NCBI GenBank assembly: GCA_963678705.1
Contig: OY783208.1
Coordinates: 6,758,001-6,822,000, forward strand
DNA length: 64,000 bases
Direction: 5' to 3'
Source: Panorpa germanica
Lineage: Eukaryota > Arthropoda > Insecta > Mecoptera > Panorpidae
Shown: one piece after another, positions 1 through 10,300 of the stretch
Position numbering within the stretch: the stretch's first letter is position 1
Layout: each line of letters begins with the position of its first letter
The notes under the pieces: model-generated
What the model saw: the letters and a program-made list of their open reading frames with translations, nothing else
What the model was told of the DNA's origin: nothing
Databases searched by the model: none
Position numbers and translations under genes: made by a program

Positions 1-203
1 TTGACTTCGTACGACATGACGAAGCACTCCCGGTACTATTAGTTAATGTTACCAATCTCAGATGGCTCGTGTGTTCCTAGTGCTGGTACTACGTTGGTAT
101 CTACAATAATATCTACACTGGTAACTTACTATACTATGATAACACATATATATTTATAATTGGCGGTGAATACAAAACTAATTATTTACTTATAATTACA
201 ACA
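1..203 (-). repeat. 3' LTR of copia-type element, cut by window edge
   Basis: These 203 bases match 4320-4522 with no difference that I can see. On the minus strand the copy begins TGTTGTAATT at 203 and runs off the window at position 1, so about 146 bases of the LTR are missing. The minus-strand purine tract TATGGGGGCG (204-213) sits directly before it and is the polypurine tract priming plus-strand synthesis. The identity with the other LTR points to a recent insertion. Confidence 0.93.
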
Positions 204-269
204 CGCCCCCATATTCACAGCTCATTATAAATAGAAAAGTCCTTAAATCTAAACAGTCTTTGACACATA

Positions 270-2066
270 TTAAATCCCTGATATTATTATAAGTGTAAAG
301 GCACTTTGATTGTCTATATTTAATTGTCCTTCACATTTAACACTTCTGTTAATTTCAATACTTGTAGGTCCTACTGATGCTTGACGTTTGCTGTTCCGCG
401 TTTTAGCTCCCTTGCATAACGTTAAGACATTTCTTGCGTCTCCGGCATTGGCGTAGTCAGCATCAGAGATATCTTCCGTATACATTCCATAATTTGTGTC
501 ACCTTCTCTAAATTGTTCTGCATCTTGCGAACTGTTGGGTACTGTGAAACTTGTTAGTAACACAGCTTCTCGATTTCTGGTCCTTATTATTTTCTCGGCG
601 TCCTTTTGAACCTGACTCAGTTGTACACCTTGCTTTAATTTAACACGCTTCATCTTGGCTAAATTTACTATATTCATTTCGCGTTCCTGGAGAAGTTCTA
701 GCAGCACCTGTACCATAGTTTGTGTATCTGCAATGACACAAACTCCTGAAGATTCAATAAGCCGCGTAAGTTTTTGTCCCTGTTGCAAAACCTGGAACGT
801 CGTGTTTTGCATTTGACTGACCCTTTCATTGTGTAGCAAGAGAAGTTCCTTCGCTTTTTGTACATCGTGAGATAACTTGCTGTGCTGCAGTTCTTCAGTC
901 CACATATCCAGTTGGAAACATGCATCTAGTGCATCTCGTTCAAATAGTCGTAGCCTTACACATAAATCAAATCGCATTTTTCTTGTGTCCCAGAATTCCT
1001 CAAGTTCTCCACGCTGTTTAGCAAGTCGTTCCACAGCTCCTTCTACGGCTGACATCGAGCCCGTAGAGTCTATATTTCCCATAGACCTTATTTCTTGTAG
1101 AAGCTTCTCTCCTGGTTCCTGAGCTACAGAGTGAATCTCCTGTACGTTGCATTCACTGGTCTGTGTTAGTTCTTCAACTGCTGTTAGTAATCTCTCCGCT
1201 TTCGTGTAATCGATCCCTTCGATCTGTGCGAATCCTTTTGCACATGGTTTAGCCTTGTATTTGTTTATTTTTCCGTCTGATGCTCTCTTAATTTTGAATA
1301 CCCATCTGGATTCAATTGCTTCTCGGTTGGGTGGTAAGTTTGTTACCTCCCATACATCATTGTCACGTAATGCTGATAATTCTGCGTTTATGGCCTCTTG
1401 CCATTCTGTCCCATATTGACTCTTTATCGCCTCTTCATACGTGTTTGGTATTTCTGCTTCAACAACGTTGGCTTCGGTATAGCGTATTGGTTTTCTCGTA
1501 TTACGTCTCGGTCGATTTACCTGGTCGACTTCAGTTTCAATCCTTAATTCTGTGGTCTCATTTTCAATCACTTCTTCTTGATTGTCGATTTCCCCTTTTT
1601 CTTTTTCGATTGCTATTTCCGACATCTGGGTTGGGTTTTCTCTGTCTAAATTATTATTTTCGTTGAATGTCACATTTCTCGATACTTTGATTTTCTTTGT
1701 GGTTGGGTCAAACAGTCTGTAATTTGTCGATTCCTTTTCATAACCCACGAATATTAATTTCTTACTTTTACTTTCCAGCTTCGTTCTAAGTGCATCTGGA
1801 ATATGCATGAATGCGTCACAACCAAAAGTTTTGCTATGGCTCAAGTTCGGTTTCTTTTTCATCCAGGCTTCATATGGTGTTGAATCTGTAATCTGTCTAG
1901 TTGCCGTTCTGTTGAGTATGTATACTGCTGTATTTACAGCCTCTGCCCACAGGTACATTGGTTTCTTGCTTGCGTAAAGCATTGATCGTGCACTTTCCAT
2001 AATTGTTCTGTTATCACGTTCAGATCTTCCGTTTTGTTCTGGAGTATATGGTGCCGTAGTTTCCAT
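270..2066 (-). CDS. copia integrase C-half fused in frame to captured spectrin-repeat-like host sequence
   Basis: This is a 598-aa open frame. Residues 1-20 hold the end of the integrase core (EQNGRSERDNR, with the catalytic Glu). Residues 20-288 are the copia integrase C-terminal region and the start of reverse transcriptase, ending at GIDYT. Copia relatives should continue there into the RT fingers and palm. Instead, residues 289 to about 575 are a Leu/Glu/Gln-rich helical region (AERLLTAVEEL, WDTRKMRFDLCVRLRLFER, AKELLLLHNERVSQMQ) typical of spectrin-repeat bundles, followed by a polar tail. The captured part has no introns and is visibly less AT-rich than its surroundings, as expected of a spliced host mRNA copied into the element. 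The donor may be of the Trio/Kalirin/SESTD1 kind, but that is a guess from memory. No YVDD, RNase H or other RT motif is present. Confidence 0.82.
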   Translation of the reverse strand: METTAPYTPEQNGRSERDNRTIMESARSMLYASKKPMYLWAEAVNTAVYILNRTATRQITDSTPYEAWMKKKPNLSHSKTFGCDAFMHIPDALRTKLESKSKKLIFVGYEKESTNYRLFDPTTKKIKVSRNVTFNENNNLDRENPTQMSEIAIEKEKGEIDNQEEVIENETTELRIETEVDQVNRPRRNTRKPIRYTEANVVEAEIPNTYEEAIKSQYGTEWQEAINAELSALRDNDVWEVTNLPPNREAIESRWVFKIKRASDGKINKYKAKPCAKGFAQIEGIDYTKAERLLTAVEELTQTSECNVQEIHSVAQEPGEKLLQEIRSMGNIDSTGSMSAVEGAVERLAKQRGELEEFWDTRKMRFDLCVRLRLFERDALDACFQLDMWTEELQHSKLSHDVQKAKELLLLHNERVSQMQNTTFQVLQQGQKLTRLIESSGVCVIADTQTMVQVLLELLQEREMNIVNLAKMKRVKLKQGVQLSQVQKDAEKIIRTRNREAVLLTSFTVPNSSQDAEQFREGDTNYGMYTEDISDADYANAGDARNVLTLCKGAKTRNSKRQASVGPTSIEINRSVKCEGQLNIDNQSAFTLIIISGI

Positions 2067-2180
2067 TAAAATGCCTTTGTTTGAAAGATAACTTTGAAAC
2101 TCACGGTTGCAGTATTCTTTCCCGTTGTCAACTCTCAGAATTTGCGGTCTGTATCCAAATTTATTTTCACATATCTTTAC

Positions 2181-2447
2181 TTATTTTTGAAAACATGATA
2201 AAACGTCTGTCTTGTGTTTAATAAACCAAACCATTCTAAAACCAGTATGGTCATCTTTGAATAGTACATAGTACCTACAACCACTTACAGATGGTTCAGA
2301 CATTGGGCCACACACATCACTGTGTATGATTTCACCAGGTCTTCTCACTGTTTTGGTGTGTTTCTCGAATTTCAACTTCTGTTGTTTTCCTTGCTGACAG
2401 CCTTCACAGAAGAATTCATTGGTATTTTCAATATCCACTCCTTCCAC
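2181..2447 (-). pseudogene. copia integrase N-half, between two in-frame stops
   Basis: This segment lies in the same frame as the gag-protease ORF before it and the fusion ORF after it, bounded by TAG at 2459-2457 and TAA at 2183-2181. It holds the end of the zinc-binding GAG-pre-integrase region (FFCEGCQQGKQ) and the first catalytic Asp of the integrase core (HSDVCGPM). The second Asp (RVDNGKEY) lies just beyond the TAA, in the 114-nt in-frame gap before 2066. Two point mutations therefore separate what was one polyprotein. Suppression of the TAG is conceivable but not needed to explain it. Confidence 0.85.
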
Positions 2448-2456
2448 TAACCCTTT

Positions 2457-3815
2457 CTAAACCATTTCGCAAAGAGTCTTAACATTCAGATGTCCCAATC
2501 TTTCGTGCCAGACTTGAAGATTTGACCCTACTGTAGTATGTGCTTCCATGGTAATTACAGTTTCGATTTGTAGCTTATACAAATTATTTGATTCTCGGAT
2601 TGCACTGGCTACTAACATTCCACGGTCGTATATTTCCGCTGTCTCGTTTTGTTTAACTATTTTCATCCCTTTTTTAGTTATCACTCCTTCAGAAAATAAG
2701 TTCTTCCTAAGCTTGGGTATATACCAGACATTTGTAATCAATCCATCCACGCTTCTACCTTTAATTAATTTCTTAATCTTTACTGTGCCGATGCCTTCCA
2801 CAGGTACTTCTTCATTATTGCCTAGTTTGACGGTGAGTCCCTTACAGTCACTAAACGTATTAAAGAATTCCCGTTTATATGTCATATGGGTTGAAGCTCC
2901 GCTATCCAGGATCCAACCTTCTTTACTGATAGTCTGGTTGCATATTTCTGCGTTGAAGGCGCCGTGATTACTTTGATGTGGTTCTTCTTCGTATTGGTTC
3001 GTTATTCTCTTACAATCTCTCGCGTAATGACCCTTACGATTACATTTAAAGCATGAGACATTTTGCTTATTTCTTCTACTGATCATTACTGTTCTGCAAT
3101 CCCTCGCGTAGTGACCCTTCCGGTTACATTTGAAGCACGTCACAATTTTCTTATTAATCTGCCTTCTTTCTGTATGTACTGCCCTAGTAGTTGTTAGAGC
3201 GACTTCTTCTTCTTCTTCATATTTCATGAGATTCGCCTCCTCATCCAACAAACGTCCAGTTAAGTTGGCCATGTTCTGTTTCGAATCCTCCACTGACAAC
3301 CATGCTTGCCTAAAGTTACGATACTTGGATGGTAGCGTACTCAATACTTTAGTCATGATTGCAGTATCACTGAGAGTATCACCTGACTCCCGTATCTGCT
3401 TGCCAAGATTTTCCACTTTCGAAATATGTTGCACCATCGTCTCGTTGAGTGCCATTTTGTATTGATGAAACCTCTCGTGTACTAACATCTTGTTCGTTTC
3501 TGATTTCATCTCATAAATAGAGCTAAGTTTGTCCATTATCTCCTTGGCCGATTCACAATTTTCGATTAGCGTTATTTGCTGTAGTTCCATCGAGCTGGTT
3601 ATGATGCACATCGCCGTTGCATCCTTTTGAATCCACGTTTCTAAATCAGCTGATGCGTTAACCCCCGGTTTAACTTCGGTGCCTGTTGTACACTCGTACA
3701 CACCCTTCGATTTCAATATGCACTTCATTTGAAATTTCCATTGCTGGTAGTTCTTACCACCAAACTTAACGATGCTAATACTGTTGGTCATCTTAATCTT
3801 GTCGATCGAGCACAA
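2457..3815 (-). CDS. copia gag-protease polyprotein
   Basis: This is a 452-aa frame. Residues 1-200 are a copia-type gag capsid region (UBN2-like: WKFQMKCIL, ESAKEIMDKL). Two almost identical CCHC nucleic-acid-binding knuckles follow at about residues 220-270 (CFKCNRKGHYARDC twice). The aspartic protease active site is WILDSGASTHMT at about residue 300, and the frame ends in the GAG-pre-integrase motif WHERLGHLNVKTL. The likely true start is the Met at residue 9 (MTNSIS), since the first eight residues fall in leader sequence. It ends at the TAG described above. Gag and protease look intact and could in principle form particles. Confidence 0.88.
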   Translation of the reverse strand: MCSIDKIKMTNSISIVKFGGKNYQQWKFQMKCILKSKGVYECTTGTEVKPGVNASADLETWIQKDATAMCIITSSMELQQITLIENCESAKEIMDKLSSIYEMKSETNKMLVHERFHQYKMALNETMVQHISKVENLGKQIRESGDTLSDTAIMTKVLSTLPSKYRNFRQAWLSVEDSKQNMANLTGRLLDEEANLMKYEEEEEVALTTTRAVHTERRQINKKIVTCFKCNRKGHYARDCRTVMISRRNKQNVSCFKCNRKGHYARDCKRITNQYEEEPHQSNHGAFNAEICNQTISKEGWILDSGASTHMTYKREFFNTFSDCKGLTVKLGNNEEVPVEGIGTVKIKKLIKGRSVDGLITNVWYIPKLRKNLFSEGVITKKGMKIVKQNETAEIYDRGMLVASAIRESNNLYKLQIETVITMEAHTTVGSNLQVWHERLGHLNVKTLCEMV

Positions 3816-4075
3816 TCTTAATGTCTAAATAGTCTCTCACACACGAGGACTTATTAATCTTGATGTTCGAACACAATCCTTTCATTAATTTCTAAATAGT
3901 CTCACAAGCACGTGTGGACTTATTAATGTTACCGTTTTTCAGCCCAAAAAGTATATTAATTTCAAAATAGTTTCGATGAACTTATTAATATCACTTTTCC
4001 TTCACCACAAACACAATATTAATGTCTAAATAGTCTCACAAGCAAATGTGGACTTATTAATATCACCTCCGTTTG
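3816..4075 (-). repeat. degenerate tandem repeats in copia leader
   Basis: Four imperfect units of about 60-70 bases lie between the primer-binding site and gag, each built around TCTAAATAGTCTCACAAGCA and GGACTTATTAATAT (near 3825, 3890, 3960 and 4022). The third unit is shorter and diverged. Drosophila copia is known to carry transcription-enhancing repeats in the same untranslated leader, so a similar role is a reasonable inference. Confidence 0.7.
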
Positions 4076-4159
4076 CTTCAAGATGGCTGCCTCACTTTTT
4101 TCTCAAAACCCTGATATCTTGTAATATATCTTTTAATCGATGTTGCAGAAGATCGTAAT

Positions 4160-4173
4160 CTGGGCCCATAACC
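4160..4173 (-). promoter_or_regulatory. copia primer-binding site
   Basis: Directly inside the 5' LTR the minus strand reads GGTTATGGGCCCAG. Insect copia elements use an internal half-molecule of initiator Met tRNA that pairs with a very similar TATGGGCCCAG sequence. Its position fixes the inner LTR boundary at 4174. Confidence 0.75.
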
Positions 4174-4522
4174 TGTTGGGAACTATCCTTGCAGAGATTG
4201 AATAAAAGATAATGAATTAAAAGATGTATGTTTAATTAAAAAGTATTCTATATGTAGTATTAGCACTGGCTTCACAAAGAGCGTCCTATCTGTATAACGT
4301 TTGGATTCAACTACTCAACTTGACTTCGTACGACATGACGAAGCACTCCCGGTACTATTAGTTAATGTTACCAATCTCAGATGGCTCGTGTGTTCCTAGT
4401 GCTGGTACTACGTTGGTATCTACAATAATATCTACACTGGTAACTTACTATACTATGATAACACATATATATTTATAATTGGCGGTGAATACAAAACTAA
4501 TTATTTACTTATAATTACAACA
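4174..4522 (-). repeat. 5' LTR of copia-type element
   Basis: This 349-bp LTR reads TGTTG...CAACA on the minus strand and is complete. The outer end at 4522 and inner end at 4174 are set by the match to 1-203 and by the primer-binding site. The flanking bases just outside are CCATC, one half of an expected 5-bp target duplication. Confidence 0.9.
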
Positions 4523-7301
4523 CCATCTATTGGGACCAATTTACGCGCTACTGCTGAATTCTGCTTCCTCAGAGGTTCATACAGGTGTCAAAATTAAACA
4601 ATCACCCATTAGACCTGTGACACATTCATTTAAATAAAATAAAAGTGAGGTTATGACAGAGACTTGTTTACTATGACCAAAATACTTGACAAAAATTGTT
4701 AACAATAGGTAATAAACGTTCTGATACGTTCACACTGATAACTTTATTCTACACAAAGATTTGCTCTGTATTTTATAAGAAAGTTTATTGCCTTGACTGT
4801 ACATATGTCAGACATACGCCATTTAATCCAGGTACCAATTCAGGAAGAGTTCTTAAAGTGCCTTAGAATATTAAAAGAATTAAATTATCTTATTTAAATG
4901 GAAAGAAAAATGAACAGGCATAGAAAATCAAAGAAACAAATATTTATATTTGTCTTTCATGTTGATTTTAGGTATAATTATTTTGAATAAGTACTTTAGG
5001 GTCACCATTACAAGAATTGGATCTTTTATATTCAGTACAGACTAATAAATTACATTTTTTTACAGATAAAATCAGGAAATGTTGTAATGTACAAGTAATA
5101 ATAGATTTTTCAATCTTTGCTTTACATTACCTTGAGTATTTCAACAAAACAACTTTGCCTTTAAAGAACGCCCTTAATGAAACTTTTAAATACGCCTCTT
5201 ACTATTATACATATTTATCCTAGTCCTCTGACGTCATATCTCTGAGTTTAATGCATATGGCTGCCGTACTGTCATATTTCTAAGTAATTACTGCATTACT
5301 TTCAATAAAAAATAATAAATAGTATTTTATACAAATAGCGATAAGGAAAATAATAGTTGGCAGGTAAAATATCGATAGTTGTTATTATCTTAAAGCAAAT
5401 ACACTAACTCTAACAGTGGCGTCATTGTTAATTATATATAACAAATTATTTTATTAGACTTTATGATACTGTTCAGGACTATATATTCGGGCCAAAGCAC
5501 TATAGATTGGGAGCTGCCAAAGAAATGTAAGAAGCAATAAGCAGCAGATGAAATTATTACGCTAGCTAAACTACATCATCAAAAATCAAGAAGGATTTTG
5601 GTTTATATACAATTAAATTAACTAAATAATTAAATATTTCTGTTTTTTTAGGAAGAATTTTTATGTATATACAAATACATTAATTACAACAAACATTGTT
5701 AACTAAAAATTGAGTTTTTTTTTATTTATCAAATTTTTGATATTTATAATAATTCAAACATCTACGCATTCCCGCCTTTCTGTGTCTTGCAAGAACTACA
5801 CGCCGAACAAAGGCAGAGGTTCCTGCCCATTAACATGAATGTATCATAAGACCAAAGCTTAACATGGGAGTTACCGATCTATAATGTATATATATTATCT
5901 GTGGTTATGTTTTAATGTCATAGTCATCAACGCATGTCCGAACATGCCCGAAGCTACTTCGGACGCTTTGATGTGTTCTATTTTATCTCGTTACTTATGA
6001 CATATGTTTTAGGGATTTTGTTTTCGACGTCTTTCATCATCAAGATAATTCATTTGTTGGCAGACCAAGGTTCCTAACAAACTTCTAATATTAATAATAT
6101 TGCGAACAAAGATAAATAAATAAAATTAAACATCAAAAGATGCTTTAAAATTATGCAGGAACACAGAAATCCAGCGCTTTCTAAATTAAGATATTTAAAA
6201 AAATATAAGCGCTAAAAATAGGATTATCTGCATTTCTTGAGATGAAAGAAGATTATAATAGCAACGTTTCTTCAATTCATGGACAACATTTTCTAAGTTT
6301 TTGACGCTTTTATGTTCTAAAATAAATAACTGCTTCATTTCATTTTTAATTTCTACGCAATTCTAACTTTATTCGACCTTTTGAGAAGTCAACAAAATAT
6401 ATTATTCATTTCAAGTTAAATTTCAACTTAAGTTTTGACTTATTTCTTGAAACATATTTTCATTTCTGTCTTAGTTATATAATTAAGTCGGAATTTAACA
6501 AGTCTTTTGTACGAGGGTCATATCAGTCAACAATTGTTATTTATTACGGGTTTACCTATTCCTACTCCGGCTCTGCGAGTTCTGTCACAAAACACACAAT
6601 TATTCGTTTCCATGTTACAACTATCTGTTAAATATTCAAACTTTTATCAAATTTCAACAAATTTATTCAACTGAAAATTAAGGTAGTTGTGCCGCGACAC
6701 TAACTTCTATAGCTGTCCTACTCTTTCTAATACACGTCCTATATTTAGGTTAACTTTTTTACGTTAATGTAATGTCAGATTACATTAGGAGAAAAAATTC
6801 GTTTGATATAAATTTACGTTTTTTAACGTAATTATTTATTTTACATTTATTTAATGAAAGTACAACGATATTATGTTAAAAGCTGATATCTGCAAAAAGT
6901 CGATTGTGACCTTTGACCTTCGACTGAGATATTTAAGAGGAAGAATCGGGTACACGAGTTAGACATGGCGCCACTCAAAAAACGCTGCTGTGCCGTTGAC
7001 AACAAATTGACTGTCCAGTGATCACGTGATTCGGCGATGATCTCAATTCTAATAACTCGTGCTGAATTCTTTAATCATTTATTACTTAATTTGGGATTTC
7101 GATGCTAACAAACATCCTGTTCTTATCACTCTGACGTTATCCGCGAGACCTCTCACCTTGTTTACGAGAATTTTTGGCAGTTTAAACCAGTTTATTATCT
7201 GTCAATTCGACTATAAGATGCCTGGACCAACTGGCCTAACGACAATTACAAGTGAGCGCGATAAAGTGAAACACAAAATAATCTAATACAGAAAAACCAA
7301 A
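4523..7301. other. non-coding stretch with two interspersed repeats
   Basis: I see no convincing gene here. About 4609-4741 is a repeat that recurs directly at about 24622-24741, next to the fatty acyl-CoA reductase exon; the motif following that copy (GGTTATGTTTTAATGTCATAG) reappears here only at about 5900, so about 1.15 kb may have been inserted. About 6535-6860 is a second repeat shared with about 22160-22560. A TATA-like ATATTTAAG at about 6929 lies about 370 bases before the start codon of the next gene and could be its promoter, but this is weak. Confidence 0.5.
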
Positions 7302-10300
7302 ATGTTGAAAATATTTATGTTGTTAGTGTTGTGTCAGACAGGGCTGCTGTCAGGTAAGTTCTAATTTTTGTTTTATTTTAACAATCGATATTCTTAAACA
7401 CCAGTAAATCTATGAATTACTAGCTGACCCGGCGTTATTTTGCCATATACGTTATTTCTAGGAAATATTTTTTTAGGAAATATTTTTTTTTAAGAAATAT
7501 TTTTAAAAATAGCTAACACTATAAGTGTGTGGGGATGTCATTATAATTCAAAGAGGAATGAAGCGTTGTAGACATTTAAAGTATACTTTATTTTAGTTAA
7601 TAAATTATTCTTTATTAAAGTAACAAATATATATTAAATTACAATTATTGATAGCTATCTATACATCGAAAATAATTCATACTTCTACTACTAATTATTG
7701 CAATTAAAAAATAAACAAAGATTAATCTCTTAACGTAAAAGTATGATATATACGAAATATAGACGAAATCTGTATAGTGAGCGAGAGAAAGGAAGCCGGC
7801 TTCGTTCTCACTCCTACTCCATGATGTTTGCTGGTTGAAAAGTGACAACGGGAGACACCTGGAGCGGATAACTGTTTGGTTGATAGAACTATACATGAAA
7901 GTTATAGTGTAGTACAATTATTATATTCGATTACCATCTTGTGGATCTGTGGATGGAACAGAATAATATAAAAATCGCGATTAAAAATCAGGGGTTGATC
8001 GTATAAGGGGAAAAATTTAGAATTAAATTTATTTTTCAATGCCGAATCATGAAAGAATAAAAACAAATAATTTTGTCCAAAAAATAAAAAAAAATTTTTT
8101 GGGGTGGACCACCCTTAACATTTAGGGGTATGAAAATTGATGTTGGCCAAATCACAGATCTACCCAATAAGCACACAAAATTTTATCAAAATCGGTTCAG
8201 CTGTTTCGGAGGAGTTTGGGAACAAACACCGCGACACGAGAATTTTATATATTAGATATTTCTTTAGCGCAATTTAAAGTTTAATAATTAGCCAAAAAGA
8301 AGAATAAAAATAATCCGTAGTACACAATTTAGAAATAAAAGTTGTTTAATTAATTCCGCTAAACACTAAGGTCCTTATTCTGTAAAGTGCTTCCACCGGT
8401 GAAAAAATTTCATCGCTGTAAAATGACGTCACAAAATCGATGGTATTTTATTTGGTATTCTGTAAGAAATTTCCATCGATTTTATTTTAGTCGCTGTAAA
8501 AAAATTCACCAAATTATAAGGTCGCCTTTAGCGGTGACTTTAAAATTTTCTATCGCTGTATTTTTGAGAACTGTCAAACAATTTGAACTATAATTTGCAT
8601 TTCAGTTCAAATTTTTTAATACACAGTATTCAAGTGAAAGTGTATTTTATAAATATATGTATATTTAGCATTTGCTGTAGTTGGAGGATTCTACAAAAAA
8701 GTAGAAAAGAAGTTAGTATTTATATGTTTACATATGAATATATAAATATAAATAAGTTAGAAAGTGAGGTTATGTTGTTTGTCAATTATTGCTTCAGGTG
8801 AATTAGGGTAAGTTAATTATTCTTCAAATTTATTGTTTATAATTCGTAATTTTTAAAGACAATACTTTAATATAAATCTTTGGTAATTATTCGATATAGC
8901 TGCCACTTTTGTTTTTCACTTTGAAAAAAAACTACTGCATTTTTGTATGTTAATAAAAAGCGCGGCGCTTTTTCTTTTTTTTATACCAAAATCGCCTTTC
9001 CTTATAACAAAATTTTTTTTCTCACTCTAAATCTCTTTAAATACACATTTCATGGGGAACATGAAGAGAGAGGGTCAAGAGAAGAAGAAGCAGAAAGCAC
9101 TTTTGGAAGTAGTACAAGTCTAGAATAATTTTGAGTTTTAATAAATTAATAAAGTTTAGTTTTAAGTTTGAATGTATATAGGAATCCTTTCTCCTCGTTT
9201 CCCAATCTAAGTCTAGCAATCCTTCACATGTTTTTGTGCTTTTTCTCTTAACTAATGTGGTATCTCTCTCTCACAAATCCTTTTATATCTTGTGTTGTAA
9301 TTTCTCTTCTTGATTTTTTCCAATCTTTCCTGTTGCTGTATCTCCTTGTCCTTTCTCCTTAGCTCATCTTCCACACTTGCGCCCCCTTCTCTTCTTCTTT
9401 CTGCCTCCTCGATCGCCATTCCATTCCTTTCTCTTTTTCAAGCCTCCCCTTCTACCCTCCACCCCACCCTTCTTTCTACTCCCACCATATCTGCTATATT
9501 TATCTTTATCTTTATTTATATCTTTTTATCGAACTAGTGTAAACCCTACATCTATATAATTACTAAATTAGAAACATGTAAAATTAAGTATTTAAAAGCA
9601 CCGCGCTTTTTTGAATATTTGTAATTACATATTTAAACCATTTGTAAATTTATTTTATCATATATTCAAACCCATCACATATATTTATAGTTGCATTGAA
9701 TCTTGGGAAGTAAGTATTACACTGGCCAATATTAACGATATTATGTGTAAAATGATGTCAAATTTCACATTTCTTGGTCAACTTTAACCCTCAATATCTC
9801 CTATTTCTTAATAAAAAGTGGTAAAATAATTAATACGTAGTAATTTTGACATGTTTTAAGAATACAATAAGCATAATAAAACATGCAAATATGCAGTAGT
9901 TTTTTTACAAAGTGAAAAACAAAAGTGGCAGCTATATCGAATAATTACCAAATCTTTATTTAGCTTCTATGAAAAATTTGAAGTTCCTGGAGATCTTGGG
10001 GGTCATAGACTGCGTACACGTTAGAATTGTTTTGTCAATGGTTTACGATCAGCATTATTCTGCATTTGCTTATCCTGGCAGTAATGTTAGCACAAAGTTT
10101 AAAGCTGTAAGTATATGCTTGGAGATAATAATTGATGTACAGTTGTTACTTTATAATATAAATGAAGCACATTATCATTATAGGTATGCGATTCAAATAT
10201 GATATTGTTGGCAGTAAAGGCAAGGTACCCAGGATCAATGCGTGACTATGGAATTTGGAATCTAAATTTATAATAGCATAGAATTTATATGCCTAATAAA

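Larger units (their letters stand above)
1..4522 (-). mobile_element. Ty1/copia-type LTR retrotransposon carrying captured coding sequence
   Basis: The element reads on the minus strand: 5' LTR 4174-4522, primer-binding site 4160-4173, leader with tandem repeats, then one frame (3815 to 270) with gag, protease and integrase, interrupted by two in-frame stops (TAG 2459-2457, TAA 2183-2181). Integrase precedes where reverse transcriptase should be, which is the Ty1/copia gene order. The polymerase half is gone: at about 1203, at the very start of the reverse transcriptase, the frame passes into unrelated spectrin-like sequence that continues almost to the polypurine tract. Without reverse transcriptase the element must have been mobilised in trans by an intact relative. 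The upstream-side target duplication lies outside the window. Confidence 0.93.

Noticed and set aside
1316-1666. Plus-strand open frames inside the copia element and similar frames opposite coding regions (for example 43206-43394, 48509-48922, 50145-50597)
   Set aside because: They are antisense shadows of well-supported proteins and contain no motif of their own.
9310-9559. Ser/Leu/Pro-rich plus-strand frames that look like a signal or membrane protein
   Set aside because: They are the antisense of the Glu/Arg-rich LINE-tail fragment. The hydrophobic look comes from reverse-complementing GAA/AGA-rich DNA.
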